From QHXQ01 sp963788965 (GTDB taxonomy: Bacteria; Acidobacteriota; Blastocatellia; Pyrinomonadales; Pyrinomonadaceae), in NCBI GenBank assembly GCA_963788965.1, contig CAWBIK010000004.1, positions 248,001 through 312,000 of the forward strand: a stretch of 64,000 bases of DNA. Direction: 5' to 3'. A program made the position numbers and the translations under genes. The notes under the pieces were generated by a model that did no database searches, was not told the DNA's origin, and worked only from the letters and a program-made list of their open reading frames with translations. Below, piece after piece: positions 19,161 through 28,148 of this stretch (position 1 is the stretch's first letter; each line of letters opens with the position of its first letter).

Positions 19161-20738
19161 TTATGGCGTCGCTGTCGTCTTGGCGCGGAGTTTGGTCAAT
19201 CGTTCTTCGGCCCAGACGGGTGCGACGCCTTGTTGCGCCATGAGTTTGACGTAGGCTTCGAGCGCGGCGAGGGCGGAGGCGTTGTCGCCGGCTTTCTCGC
19301 GCACGCGGCTGAGGTCGAGGAGCGCCTGCGGGTTCGTGTCGCCGTAGAGCGCGGCGGCGCGGGCGAAACTGTTGGCGGCGCGCTCGAATTGGCCGGACTG
19401 TTCGTAGAGCCGGCCGAGATGATAGTGGGCGACCGGGTAGCGTGCGTCGTCGCGGGCGACGAGCGCGGTCAGCGTCGCAATCGCTTCGTCGTTGCGGCGC
19501 AGGCTGATGAGCGAGAAGGCGAGTTCGAGATTGGCGGGCGGGAAGTAGCCGTTGCTGTGCGCGAGCACGTCGCGGTAGGCGCGCACGGCCGCGTCGTGCT
19601 GCCCCGCCTCGCGCGCCGCCCGCGCACGCTGCAAGAGGTCGTGCGTCTGCGCGTCGAGCGCGAGCGGGCGCGCACGCGCGCCGACGCTTGCACGACCGGA
19701 CTGCGAGCGTTCAGCCCGCATGTTGTTGCTACTCAAAGCGGCGCTTGTGTTGGTGTCACTTGCTGTCACACGCGCGCCGGTCCTTGTCACTTCACTGTTT
19801 GTTAGTTCGACGTGACGCGCGCTTGCTTCGTTCGTCGCGCTCGTGTCCCATGCGACCAACTCGCGGCGTGCGTGGACGACGGGCAGCGGCACGCCTTCGC
19901 CAGTGCGTGTCGAGCGCGCGGCATAGGCATCGAGCACGGCGAGGCCGCGTTGCGGGTCGCCGTCTTCGGCGTAGGCGCGGGCGAGTGCGGCGGCAGCATC
20001 GGCGTGTTCGGGTTGCAGGGCGAGCGTGCGCCGCCAGTGGCGTATGGCCAGATCAACTTCGCCGCGCAGCAGGTAGAGGCGACCGAGGTTATAGCTGGCT
20101 TCGGCGTAAGTGTTGTGTTCTTCGTTGAGCGCAGCCGTGAGCGCATCGTGCGCTTCGTCCCAACGTCCTTGCCGCGTGAGGATGACGCCGAGGTTGTTGA
20201 GCGCGCGCGCATAATGGCCGCGCCGCTGGCTGATCGCTTTGCGGTACGCGTCGGTCGCCGCGCTCGCGTCGCCCGTGCGCGCCAGCGCGTTGCCGAGGTT
20301 ATAGAAGAACGGCGGATCAAACCGATCCTCATGCAAGAGCAGGCGCAACTCGTCGAGCGCCGCCGCTTTGTCAGAGACGGCCGCGAGTCGTTCCAACAAG
20401 TCGCGTTGCAAACGCGCGCGTTCGCCCGGCTCGCTCGTCAGTTTGATCTGATCACGCAAAGCGGCCAACTCGTCAACCTGCGGCGCGGGCGCGTCGCTGT
20501 TTGCGACGACGACCTCGTTACCGACCGGCGCGGCGCGACGTGCGCGCGTTGCCGAGTCGGCGTTTGTGGGCGCGGCTACCGCAGGCTTGGCGGCCGGCGC
20601 GGGCGGCGTCTGTCGTGGCGACGGCGATGTGGTCTGCGCATGTGCGAGGATACAGCCGACGAGCAGTGTCATCGTGGCCGCGATGAGCCGTGACAGACAG
20701 CGTGTGCGCGCGTGACGCGAACAGGGCGAGACTGACAT
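19161..20738 (-). CDS. Secreted tetratricopeptide-repeat protein
   Basis: This 525-residue protein has a signal peptide (hydrophobic run 17-33, AHAQ cleavage) and a Pro/Ala linker. A first TPR array (about 105-270; NLGNALARTGDASAATDAYR, ALNNLGVILTRQGRWDEA) is followed by a low-complexity Ser/Thr spacer and a second TPR array (about 375-520). TPRs bind protein partners; the context beside the exopolysaccharide locus suggests an envelope scaffold. The specific role is not known. It is the last gene of the minus-strand run from 33858. Confidence 0.85.
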   Translation of the reverse strand: MSVSPCSRHARTRCLSRLIAATMTLLVGCILAHAQTTSPSPRQTPPAPAAKPAVAAPTNADSATRARRAAPVGNEVVVANSDAPAPQVDELAALRDQIKLTSEPGERARLQRDLLERLAAVSDKAAALDELRLLLHEDRFDPPFFYNLGNALARTGDASAATDAYRKAISQRRGHYARALNNLGVILTRQGRWDEAHDALTAALNEEHNTYAEASYNLGRLYLLRGEVDLAIRHWRRTLALQPEHADAAAALARAYAEDGDPQRGLAVLDAYAARSTRTGEGVPLPVVHARRELVAWDTSATNEASARHVELTNSEVTRTGARVTASDTNTSAALSSNNMRAERSQSGRASVGARARPLALDAQTHDLLQRARAAREAGQHDAAVRAYRDVLAHSNGYFPPANLELAFSLISLRRNDEAIATLTALVARDDARYPVAHYHLGRLYEQSGQFERAANSFARAAALYGDTNPQALLDLSRVREKAGDNASALAALEAYVKLMAQQGVAPVWAEERLTKLRAKTTATP

Positions 20739-20791
20739 AACTTAATTCTCCGAACTGAGTCGCAAGTTATTTCTGCGAAGCGAGTCGCAAA

Positions 20792-20821
20792 GTGATCGTG
20801 ATCTTAAGTGATCGTGATCTA
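20792..20821. repeat. Tandem direct repeat AAGTGATCGTGATCT, two copies
   Basis: Two 15-base copies stand head to tail in the 117-base gap between the TPR gene and the Ycf48-like gene. Each copy has internal GTGATC symmetry. It may be a regulatory site or slippage product. Confidence 0.6.
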
Positions 20822-20855
20822 TTGCCGGATCATGCGTGACTATGTGGCTGTGTGG

Positions 20856-21953
20856 CTATGGTCTGTTGTCGGGCCACTTCATGATCGGTGGCGTCTGTAA
20901 GACGGGCGGCCGGGCTTGCCCCGGCGTGTAGGCGACGATTGTGCCGCCGAAGCCGACGGCCCAGCCGCGCGTCGGCGAGACGAAGCAGAGGCGTTCGAGC
21001 GGATGTCGCGTGGCGCTCGCTTCCGCGCGCCAATGTGCGCCGCCGTCGGTCGTGTGCAAGAGCGTGCCGTCCGCGCCCGCGGCCCAACCGGTCTGCGCGT
21101 CGAGAAATTTTACGTCGAACAGGTCGGCCGTTGTGCCCGCGTCTTGCGGCGTCCAACTGCGCCCGCCGTTCGTGGTCGCCAGCATCAGCCCACGCGCGCC
21201 GACCGCCCAACCACGTTGCGCGTCCGCGAACGTGATCGCATTGAGCCGCGCGTCGAGCGAGACAGCCGGAGGATGTGCGCGCCATTCAGTGCCGCCGTCA
21301 GTCGTGCGCAGGATAGTTGCGCCCGCGCCGACGAGCCAGCCTTGCGTCGCATCGAGGAACGCGCCGCCAAGAAGTAAGTAACGCGTCGGGACACGTTGAC
21401 GTGTCCACGTTGCGCCGCCGTCCGAGGTCGCGTAGAGCGCGCCCTCTTCGCCGAACGTCCAGCCGTGTTGTTCGTCGGCGAAGATGACGCGCACAAGCAC
21501 TGTGTCCACGTCGCGCCCGGTCGCTTCGACGCGTCGCCAACTCGCGCCGCCGTCGTCGGTCTGCAAGAGATAAGAGCGCGGTTCTTCTTTCGTCTGCAAC
21601 TGAAACATGCTCCGCTCGCAGACGAGCCAGCCGGTCTTTTCATCAATGAAGAAGAGATCGCGTAAGCCGTCTTCGGTCGGGCGTCGTTCGGTGCGCCAGT
21701 GCGCGCCGCCGTCCACGGTCGTGAGCAAAGCGCCGCGCCCGCCCACCGCCCAGCCGCGTGTCTCATTCAAAAAATAGACCGCGCGCAGCCGCGCCAGCGT
21801 CCCCGACTCCTGCCGCGCCCAAGCACCAAAGAGAGAGGTGGTCATCGCGAAGTAAACAACGAGCAGTGAACACCAGACGAGTGAATTGCGGATTGCGGAT
21901 TGCGGATTGCGGATTGATGAAGGACAAAGGCGAAGCACGGAACGATGGATCAT
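20856..21953 (-). CDS. Ycf48-like seven-bladed beta-propeller, secreted
   Basis: The frame gives 366 residues from the ATG at 21953. About six repeats of the form GWAVG-x-GT(L/I)L-TTDGG-x-W occur through the protein, the BNR/Ycf48 propeller signature. Examples are GWAVGGRGALLTTVDGGAHW, and GWAAGADGTLLHTTDGGAHW near 310. A hydrophobic segment (LVWCSLLVVYFAMTTSLFG) ends in AWA and looks like a signal peptide, so it is probably periplasmic. The only ATG upstream of that segment sits inside a repeat element (21883-22020); an ATG at 21845 would delete the signal. In photosynthetic bacteria Ycf48 helps photosystem II assembly; here it is likely an envelope assembly factor. Confidence 0.82.
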   Translation of the reverse strand: MIHRSVLRLCPSSIRNPQSAIRNSLVWCSLLVVYFAMTTSLFGAWARQESGTLARLRAVYFLNETRGWAVGGRGALLTTVDGGAHWRTERRPTEDGLRDLFFIDEKTGWLVCERSMFQLQTKEEPRSYLLQTDDGGASWRRVEATGRDVDTVLVRVIFADEQHGWTFGEEGALYATSDGGATWTRQRVPTRYLLLGGAFLDATQGWLVGAGATILRTTDGGTEWRAHPPAVSLDARLNAITFADAQRGWAVGARGLMLATTNGGRSWTPQDAGTTADLFDVKFLDAQTGWAAGADGTLLHTTDGGAHWRAEASATRHPLERLCFVSPTRGWAVGFGGTIVAYTPGQARPPVLQTPPIMKWPDNRP

Positions 21954-22020
21954 GTATCGTTCCATCTGCCGCGTTTGCCCTGTTCCATTCCGCAATCCGC
22001 AACTCCGCAATCCGCATTTC
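21883..22020. repeat. Composite palindromic element (ATTGCGG type), MITE-like
   Basis: The outer arms are four tandem ATTGCGG units (21883-21916) and their complement (21987-22020, ATCCGCAA units). The middle holds a second hairpin, GGAACGAT with ATCGTTCC (21939-21963) around a 9-base loop. The whole unit is 138 bases with no coding of its own. It fills the gap between the export gene (stop at 22022) and the Ycf48-like gene. Confidence 0.85.
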
Positions 22021-22021
22021 C

Positions 22022-22885
22022 TTAAAATCCTCCCGTGAAGATGCGGAACATGCTGAAGACGGGCAGGAAGCCCATGATCGTCTGCACGGACTTGAGTTTG
22101 TTGCCGGGCACAAGCACCTGATCGCCGGGGTTGAGATAGAGCGTATCGGGCGCGCGCCCTTTCTGAATCGCGGCGACGTTGACGCGGATCGGTTGCCACA
22201 TGCCGTCAGCCCCGCGTCGCGCGACAACGACCTTGCTCTTATCGCCGGTCGATAGGACACCGCCCGCCAACGCAATCGCTTCGGCGACCGACACGCGCCG
22301 GGTCATGGTCCGCACGCCCGGTTGCGCCACGTCGCCGAGCACGGAGAAGACGGCCGATTGCGCTTTCTCCAAAGAGACTGTGACCTTCGGATCGATCACG
22401 TATTCGTCGAGTTTGCGCGCGATCTCATCCGCCACCTGCTTGGTCGTCTTGCCGACGACGAAGACGCCTTCGGGGATGAGCGGCAGCGCGACCACGCCAT
22501 CGGGCGGCACGGTCACGCCGGTCTTTGAATAGCGGTCGAGGCCGAAGACAGTGACCGAGATTATATCTTCAGGGCCGAGGTGATAAGACGAGAGATAGTT
22601 GTTGTAGTACGGCACGATCTGCGCTTCGTCTTCGCTCATGCCTTCTTGGCGGTTGGCGAGCGTCTGCGTGGGCACGTCGGCGCGCGGCGGCGCGCTCTTG
22701 TCGTCCGGCTCAAGACGCTCTTTCGTCTGCTCGCTAGCAGGCACAACCGGCGGCTGTTGCCCGACCGTGCGCGGGCGCGACTTATGCTTGTCCTTATCTT
22801 TGTCCTGCGCACGCAATGCCACGCCCGGCGCGCACAATAACGCAATGACGAATATAACTAACAGCCGATATGTTTTACTTCTCAT
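22022..22885 (-). CDS. Polysaccharide export protein (Wza/BexD family)
   Basis: This 287-residue protein has a signal peptide (1-26, LRAQ cleavage) and a Lys/Pro/Gln linker. A Poly_export domain (about 100-180; YHLGPEDIISVTVFGLDRYSKTG and PPDGVVALPLIPEG) is followed by an SLBB domain (about 185-265; SVLGDVAQPGV, SVAEAIALAGGV, YLNPGDQVLVPG). Wza-type proteins form the outer-membrane channel for capsule or EPS. No lipobox Cys is evident, unlike E. coli Wza. It is directly downstream of the EpsB-like gene (gap 45 bases) and fits the XrtA-linked EPS operon. Confidence 0.93.
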   Translation of the reverse strand: MRSKTYRLLVIFVIALLCAPGVALRAQDKDKDKHKSRPRTVGQQPPVVPASEQTKERLEPDDKSAPPRADVPTQTLANRQEGMSEDEAQIVPYYNNYLSSYHLGPEDIISVTVFGLDRYSKTGVTVPPDGVVALPLIPEGVFVVGKTTKQVADEIARKLDEYVIDPKVTVSLEKAQSAVFSVLGDVAQPGVRTMTRRVSVAEAIALAGGVLSTGDKSKVVVARRGADGMWQPIRVNVAAIQKGRAPDTLYLNPGDQVLVPGNKLKSVQTIMGFLPVFSMFRIFTGGF

Positions 22886-22930
22886 CTGGTCTTACCTCCT
22901 TCAACCAACCGCGCGGCCTTGCTAACTCAT

Positions 22931-24319
22931 TTAACGACCGCCGCGCCCGAACAAGATCGTCTTCACCGTCTCGAATAAGATAACCGCGTCGAGCATCAAG
23001 CTCTGGTTCTTGATGTAGTAGAGATCGTATTGCAACTTCTGCCGCGCGTCTTCGATGGACGCGCCGTAAGGGTATTTGATCTGCGCCCAGCCGGTTAAAC
23101 CCGGCGGGATCAAATGGCGCTGTTCATAGAACGAAATCTCGGCGGCGAGTTGCTTGACGAAGTGCGGCCGTTCGGGGCGCGGGCCGACGAAGTTCATCTC
23201 GCCTTTCAGGATGTTCCAGAACTGCGGAATCTCGTCCACGCGAATCTTGCGGATGACGCGCCCGATGCGCGTCGTGCGGTCGTCGCCCGTCTGCGCCCAC
23301 ACGGGGCCGTCCTTCTCCGCGTCCAAACGCATCGAACGAAACTTCATGATCATGAACGGGCGGCCGTTCTGCCCCACACGCTCTTGCCGGTAGAGCGCCG
23401 GCCCCGGCGATTCGAGTTTGATCAGTACTGCTGTCAACAACGCCACGGGCAAACTGACAAGACCGCCGACGAGCGCCACGCCGCGATGCAAGAACGCACG
23501 CGCGACGCCCGACAAACGCGCCTGTCGCCCACGCCCCGAAAAGATGAGCCACGACGGGCGCAACATATTCAAATGCACGCGCCCCGACACGCGCTCGTAA
23601 AAGGCCGCGCCCTCTTCGATAGCGACCGCGCCGCCCAAACTCAAATCAAGCAACTCATTCGTCGGAAACTGCCCGCGCCGTTCGCCTTGCGCCACGACGA
23701 TCCGATCCACGCCCTCGCGCTTGACCACTTCGGCCAGTTGACTTGTCAAACCGATCACGCGCGGGTTGATGATCGACTGCCCGACAAGTTCGGGCCGGTT
23801 GTCCACGAAGCCGACGATGCGATAGCCCGCATCGCGTCGATCCAAAACTTCACGCGCGATCTCGACGGCCGCGTCGCCTGAGCCGACGATCAAGATGCGC
23901 TCGCCCACGTTCGGATGACCCAAGAGCCAATGGATCGAGACGCGCCAGCCGACCATTAACGTGAGCGCGAGCGGCAAAGCGATCAGCGAGATGCCGCGTC
24001 CCAACATCACCTGCGGCATCGCGTAAAAGATCAACGCCAGCGCCACCCACGCGAGGCCCAGAGCTTGAATCAGACGCAGGACCAACTCGCGCCGGTCGTG
24101 CATCACGATGAAGTCGTAGAGGTCGTAAAGATAAAACGCGCCGATGCAGAACGCGGTTGCGAGTGCGGCCTTGTAGAGTCCGTGGCGCACGAACAGCGTG
24201 AGATAAGCCTCGTCCGCGCCGAGGCGGATTTCCGCCGCCGCCACGACGCAGCCGAAGATCAAGAGCGCCTCGGCCGTCAACAGCAACAGCGTGCGCAGAC
24301 GTGTGCGCGCAGACCTCAA
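22931..24319 (-). CDS. EpsB-type polyprenyl glycosylphosphotransferase
   Basis: This 462-residue protein has four or five N-terminal membrane helices (to about 130). A CoA-binding/Rossmann-like domain follows (ILIVGSGDAAVEIAREVLDRR near 140), then a sugar transferase domain (about 270-460; SPGPALYRQERVG, MIMKFRSMR, RKIRVDEIPQFWNILKGEM, GPRPERP, LTGWAQI). It primes EPS synthesis by adding hexose-1-phosphate to undecaprenyl phosphate. The class resembles the exosortase-associated EpsB_2 subfamily. The start appears to be TTG at 24319, overlapping the kinase stop (TTGA); no ATG is available in the first 100 codons' upstream region. Confidence 0.93.
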   Translation of the reverse strand: MRSARTRLRTLLLLTAEALLIFGCVVAAAEIRLGADEAYLTLFVRHGLYKAALATAFCIGAFYLYDLYDFIVMHDRRELVLRLIQALGLAWVALALIFYAMPQVMLGRGISLIALPLALTLMVGWRVSIHWLLGHPNVGERILIVGSGDAAVEIAREVLDRRDAGYRIVGFVDNRPELVGQSIINPRVIGLTSQLAEVVKREGVDRIVVAQGERRGQFPTNELLDLSLGGAVAIEEGAAFYERVSGRVHLNMLRPSWLIFSGRGRQARLSGVARAFLHRGVALVGGLVSLPVALLTAVLIKLESPGPALYRQERVGQNGRPFMIMKFRSMRLDAEKDGPVWAQTGDDRTTRIGRVIRKIRVDEIPQFWNILKGEMNFVGPRPERPHFVKQLAAEISFYEQRHLIPPGLTGWAQIKYPYGASIEDARQKLQYDLYYIKNQSLMLDAVILFETVKTILFGRGGR

Positions 24320-25416
24320 TCAGTCTCCTCCGCGTTGTGCGCCGCCGTGCGCGTCGCCCCTTCGTCGCGGCGATAGTAGCGGCGCTGGTAGTAGTAACTA
24401 TTCGTGTCGGGCGCATCTTCCACGCCGTTCAAGACGACGCCCATCAGCCGTTCACGCGGCAACGGTTCGAGCAAGCGGTCGAGCGTGCCGTAGCGCGTGT
24501 GCCCTGCGCGCACGACCATGAGTGCGCCGTCGGCGCGGTTAATCAAAACGGTCGCGTCGGTGAAGATGCCGAGCGGCGGCGCGTCGATGATGATGTAATC
24601 GAACGTGCGCCGCAGTTCCGCCAAGACGGCGCTGAACTTCGGCCCTGATAGTAACTCGGCGCAGTCGTCACGCGGTGTGCCGCCGGGCAGCAGATGCAGA
24701 CCGGCCGGTTCTAAGCGCACGATGGTTTCGTCTAAGCGCGCGTGGCCCGCGAGCACTTCCGATAGCCCGACGGGCGCGTCGAGCGCGAGATATTCGGCGG
24801 CGCAGGGCTGGCGCAGATCGCCGTCAACGAGGATGGCGCGCACGCCGTCGGTCTGTGCGAGCAGCCATGCGAGGTTCAAGGCCGTGACGGTCTTGCCTTC
24901 CGCGACGCCCGCGCTCGTGACGACGACTGCTTGCACCTTGCGTCGTTCGCCCGCTTGCAAGACGCGCGTGCGCAGACTGCGATACTGCTCTGCGTGCGGC
25001 GTGCGCGGATCGGTGATGGCGACGAGATGTGGTTCGACGCGCGATGCAACGACCTCGATTGAGGTGAACGCTACATCGCGCGCCGAACTGACAGCGCCCA
25101 CCGTTGCCCCAGCAACACGCGTAGCCTTATCGCCGGGGAGTGCCGACCCGGCGGGAGCTTCAATCGTGTGCTCGGTGGACGCTGAACTGTGCGCCGCATC
25201 GGGCGCGTGGAAGCGAGCGGCCGTACGGCCGAACAGCGCATCGGTGCGCGGCGCATGATCGTGCGTCGCGCCGTTGCCGTTCGTGCCGTTCGTGTGGGCG
25301 GGGCGCTCGTTGGCCGGCGTGTGTTCGACGCGCGGCGCGACGCCTTCGTCCGCTCTCTCCGGTTGCGCGTCGCCGTGCGCGGCGGCGCGTTTCAAAGCTT
25401 CGTAGACTCTACCCAT
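24316..25416 (-). CDS. BY-kinase (CpsD/Wzc C-terminal type tyrosine autokinase)
   Basis: The protein has 366 residues from ATG 25416 (MGRVYEALKRAA). After a disordered 120-residue N-terminus comes the ParA/MinD-like kinase domain: EQYRSLRTRVL, a Walker A AGVAEGKTVTALN near 169, a Walker A' ILVDGDLRQP near 194, and DAPPLG near 285. The tail holds the tyrosine cluster SYYYQRRYYRR that such kinases phosphorylate. It acts with the Wzz-like protein to control EPS chain length and export. The start overlaps the ATPase stop (TGATG), and a GTG one codon earlier is an alternative. Confidence 0.92.
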   Translation of the reverse strand: MGRVYEALKRAAAHGDAQPERADEGVAPRVEHTPANERPAHTNGTNGNGATHDHAPRTDALFGRTAARFHAPDAAHSSASTEHTIEAPAGSALPGDKATRVAGATVGAVSSARDVAFTSIEVVASRVEPHLVAITDPRTPHAEQYRSLRTRVLQAGERRKVQAVVVTSAGVAEGKTVTALNLAWLLAQTDGVRAILVDGDLRQPCAAEYLALDAPVGLSEVLAGHARLDETIVRLEPAGLHLLPGGTPRDDCAELLSGPKFSAVLAELRRTFDYIIIDAPPLGIFTDATVLINRADGALMVVRAGHTRYGTLDRLLEPLPRERLMGVVLNGVEDAPDTNSYYYQRRYYRRDEGATRTAAHNAEETD

Positions 25417-26464
25417 CACCTATCTCCCATCGCGTCCCAGCGGCGAAAGGCCGCGCCGATGTCGGCCGTGTCCGGCGCATCGTCCGGGGTCGCGTCCGGC
25501 GCTGCTGTGGCGGCGTGTGCCGCGTCTCTCTGTGAGGTTGTGTGTGGCGCGGCGCTGCCCGCCGCCCAGAGTTCCGCCCGCCCTTGTGTGCTGAAGATGG
25601 GCGCGGGCACGAGCGGGCGCTCGCCGTTGCCTGCGCCGCCCAAGCCACGCTTGGCGTCGGGCAGCATGTCGAACGTGTCGGCTACTTCTTCGATGACGGC
25701 GCGGCTGATCTGGCGTTCGTTGGCGGCGAAGCCTGCGAGCAAGGCGTTGTCGCAGAGGTTGTTGATCTGGCGCGGGATGCCGGCCGAGCAGCGGAAGATG
25801 TAATCAATCGCGCCGGGCGAGAAGATGTCGGCGTTGAAGCCCCCGCGACAGTTAAGCGTGCCTTGATGTACTTCTCCGTCTCGGCCACGCTAGGCAGCGG
25901 CTTGATCTCGCAACGCAAGGCGACGCGCTGTTTAAGTTGCCGCAGTTCAGGATTGTTCAAGACGGCGCGCAGTTCCGGTTGCCCGGTCAAGACGATCTGC
26001 AAATGCTTGGCGGCGTCGGATTCAAAGTTCGACAGCAACCTGATCTCTTCGAGCACGGAGGTTGAAAGACCGTGCGCCTCGTCGATGATAAGCACGGTGC
26101 GCAGGCCGCGCGCCTGTCTCTCTTCAAGCGTGCGCCCAAGTGCGAACAGCAACTCCGATTTGTTCTCCCAATCGGCGACGCCGAGCAGACGCGCGATGTG
26201 CTGGTAAAACTCCGTAACGGACAGGCGCGGGTTGATGACGTAGCCGACTAAGACGGCGCGGTCGAGCCGTTGCATCATCCAACGCAGGATGGTGGTCTTG
26301 CCCGTACCGACTTCGCCCGTGACGACGATGAGGCCTTTGCCGCTCTCGATCCCGTAGTGCAGGTTCGCCATCGCCTCTGTGTGCGACGGCGTAAAGTAGA
26401 TGAAGCGCGGATCGGGCGTCAGCGCGAAAGGCAACTCCTTTAAGCCGTAGAACTCTCGGTACAA
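25416..26464 (-). CDS. XrtA-associated AAA ATPase (ExeA-like), frameshifted
   Basis: The N-terminal part starts MYREFYGLKELPFALTPDP, with Walker A GEVGTGKTT near 50 and Walker B LIIDEAH near 126, like ExeA/GspA and the exosortase-linked ATPase family. The frame breaks in a run of five C at 25840-25844. Adding one base restores NADIFSPGAIDYIFRC and then IPRQINNLCDNALLAGF in the next frame, through to the stop at 25416. The result is about 349 residues, including an Ala/Pro/Asp-rich C-terminal tail. It sits between the Wzz-like and kinase genes, where this ATPase is usual. The break is probably a homopolymer error. Confidence 0.87.
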
Positions 26465-26488
26465 CGTTAGAACCTCGGTCTTTATTTG

Positions 26489-28108
26489 TTAGGTCGCAAA
26501 ATATTCAAAGACGTGCGTGAACTTCAGTAACAACGCGAGCGCGGGCACGGCGACGACGGCGACGACTGCGCCAGCAAACGCCAACGTTGCGCGCCGCAAA
26601 CGACGACGGCGCGCTTCCTTCGGCGTCAACAGTTCAGGTACGGAGACGAGCACGGGCAGGTTCGTGTAGTGGCGCGCGTCCGCAACCGTCTGGATCGTCA
26701 ACAGGCGCGGCACTTCGCGGGCGGCGGCGCAGGCGAGGCCGAGCGCGAGGCCGAGCGCGAGGCCCAGTGCAATGAGCAGCGGGCGCTTGGGCGCAACGGG
26801 CCGTTCGGGCAAAGAGGCCGGGTCGATGACCTGAATCTTTTCACCCTGCTGCTTCTGCGTGACGGCGCTCGTCAACTCGATCTGGTGCTGCTTCGTTGAC
26901 AACTCGTCGAAGTAAGCCTTCTTCGAGCGATACTCATTCTCTAACGATTGCAACGCGACCTCTGCGCCGGGCACGCGCCCGATATTGTCGGCCAACTGCG
27001 CGATCTGCGCGGTCGTCTGCTTGAGCAATTCCTCTTGCCGGCCCAACTCACCTTTGACCAGTTCAATGTTCGTCTTAACACTCGTCACGCGCGGATCGAT
27101 CAGCTTCTCAAGCTTCGCTTGCTTTTCGGTGATCTCGCTCTTGCGCGCTTCGAGCATGTCGTCTTTGCTGCGCTTGAGGGCGGCGATCTGCTGCTTGAGG
27201 GCGATCACGTCCGGATTCTTCTCTTTGAGCTTGGTGCGTAGGTCCTCATACTGCGCTTCGAGTTCCGACTGTCGCCGCGTCAACTCCGCCCACGCCATCG
27301 TGGTCTTCGGATCGGTCGTGAGATCGACGACGCGCTCTTTCTCCTGCTCGATCTGCTTTTGCAGATCAGCCAATTGATTGTTATAGGCCGCGAGTTGATC
27401 GCGCAGGCGGCCGACTTCGGCAATGCGCGCCTTCTGTTCTTCGTGCCGCCCGGACAGTTGCATGCCGAGCGCCTGCCCTTGCGACGGCAGGCTGTTCACG
27501 TTGGCCATCATCAACTCAAGCCGGCGCTTGTCGATCTCGTCCAACGACGCCTTCGACTGCCGCACCTGTTCCTCGATCAAGTTCTTCGTCGCGTCAACTT
27601 CATCCGTGACCGCCGTTAGTTGCGCGCTAATGTACTTGCCGGCCAGATCGCCTGCGACGCGTTGCGTGATGTATGGATCGGGGCCGCGAAACGAGAGATT
27701 GAAGCCGTTGGTGATGTCGTTGCGGCTCTTGTTGATCTCGATGATGATGTCTTTCTTGCGCATGCGCTCGATCAAGACATCCATCGGCTCGCCGCGTCGC
27801 CGCTCGGCCGCGTAGAGGTTGTAGCCGACCACGAGCGGTTCGAGCGACGTGCGGCTGAACACCTCTTGACTGATGTTGTTGATGCGGATCGTCAGATCAT
27901 CATCGGAGAGTTGCGGCACGATGTTGTTCGCAACGGCGGCCGGTTTGACGATCAACAACGTGGTGGACTGATAGACGTTCGGCAGTCGCCACACGACGAT
28001 GCCGATGGCGAACGAGATCGCAAACGCCGGCAGCAAGATCAGCCACTTACGCCGCCACAGGATGCGCGCATACTCGCTCGGTGTCCGCTGTCTGAATTCA
28101 ACACTCAT
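26489..28108 (-). CDS. Wzz-type EPS chain-length determinant
   Basis: This 539-residue protein has a Wzz domain with a first membrane helix (about 24-43). A long periplasmic coiled coil (about 180-410, rich in Lys, Glu and Gln) ends in PVAPKRPLL, the usual proline motif before the second helix (GLALGLALGLACAA). A third hydrophobic stretch lies near the C-terminus. It matches exosortase-linked chain-length proteins, which have no fused kinase domain; the kinase is separate (24316). Imperfect 12-base tandem units at about 26728-26763 code the GLALGLALG helix. Confidence 0.9.
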   Translation of the reverse strand: MSVEFRQRTPSEYARILWRRKWLILLPAFAISFAIGIVVWRLPNVYQSTTLLIVKPAAVANNIVPQLSDDDLTIRINNISQEVFSRTSLEPLVVGYNLYAAERRRGEPMDVLIERMRKKDIIIEINKSRNDITNGFNLSFRGPDPYITQRVAGDLAGKYISAQLTAVTDEVDATKNLIEEQVRQSKASLDEIDKRRLELMMANVNSLPSQGQALGMQLSGRHEEQKARIAEVGRLRDQLAAYNNQLADLQKQIEQEKERVVDLTTDPKTTMAWAELTRRQSELEAQYEDLRTKLKEKNPDVIALKQQIAALKRSKDDMLEARKSEITEKQAKLEKLIDPRVTSVKTNIELVKGELGRQEELLKQTTAQIAQLADNIGRVPGAEVALQSLENEYRSKKAYFDELSTKQHQIELTSAVTQKQQGEKIQVIDPASLPERPVAPKRPLLIALGLALGLALGLACAAAREVPRLLTIQTVADARHYTNLPVLVSVPELLTPKEARRRRLRRATLAFAGAVVAVVAVPALALLLKFTHVFEYFAT

Positions 28109-28148
28109 TGGCTTAACTCCAAGTAGGCCTCACCATGCCTACTATTCC

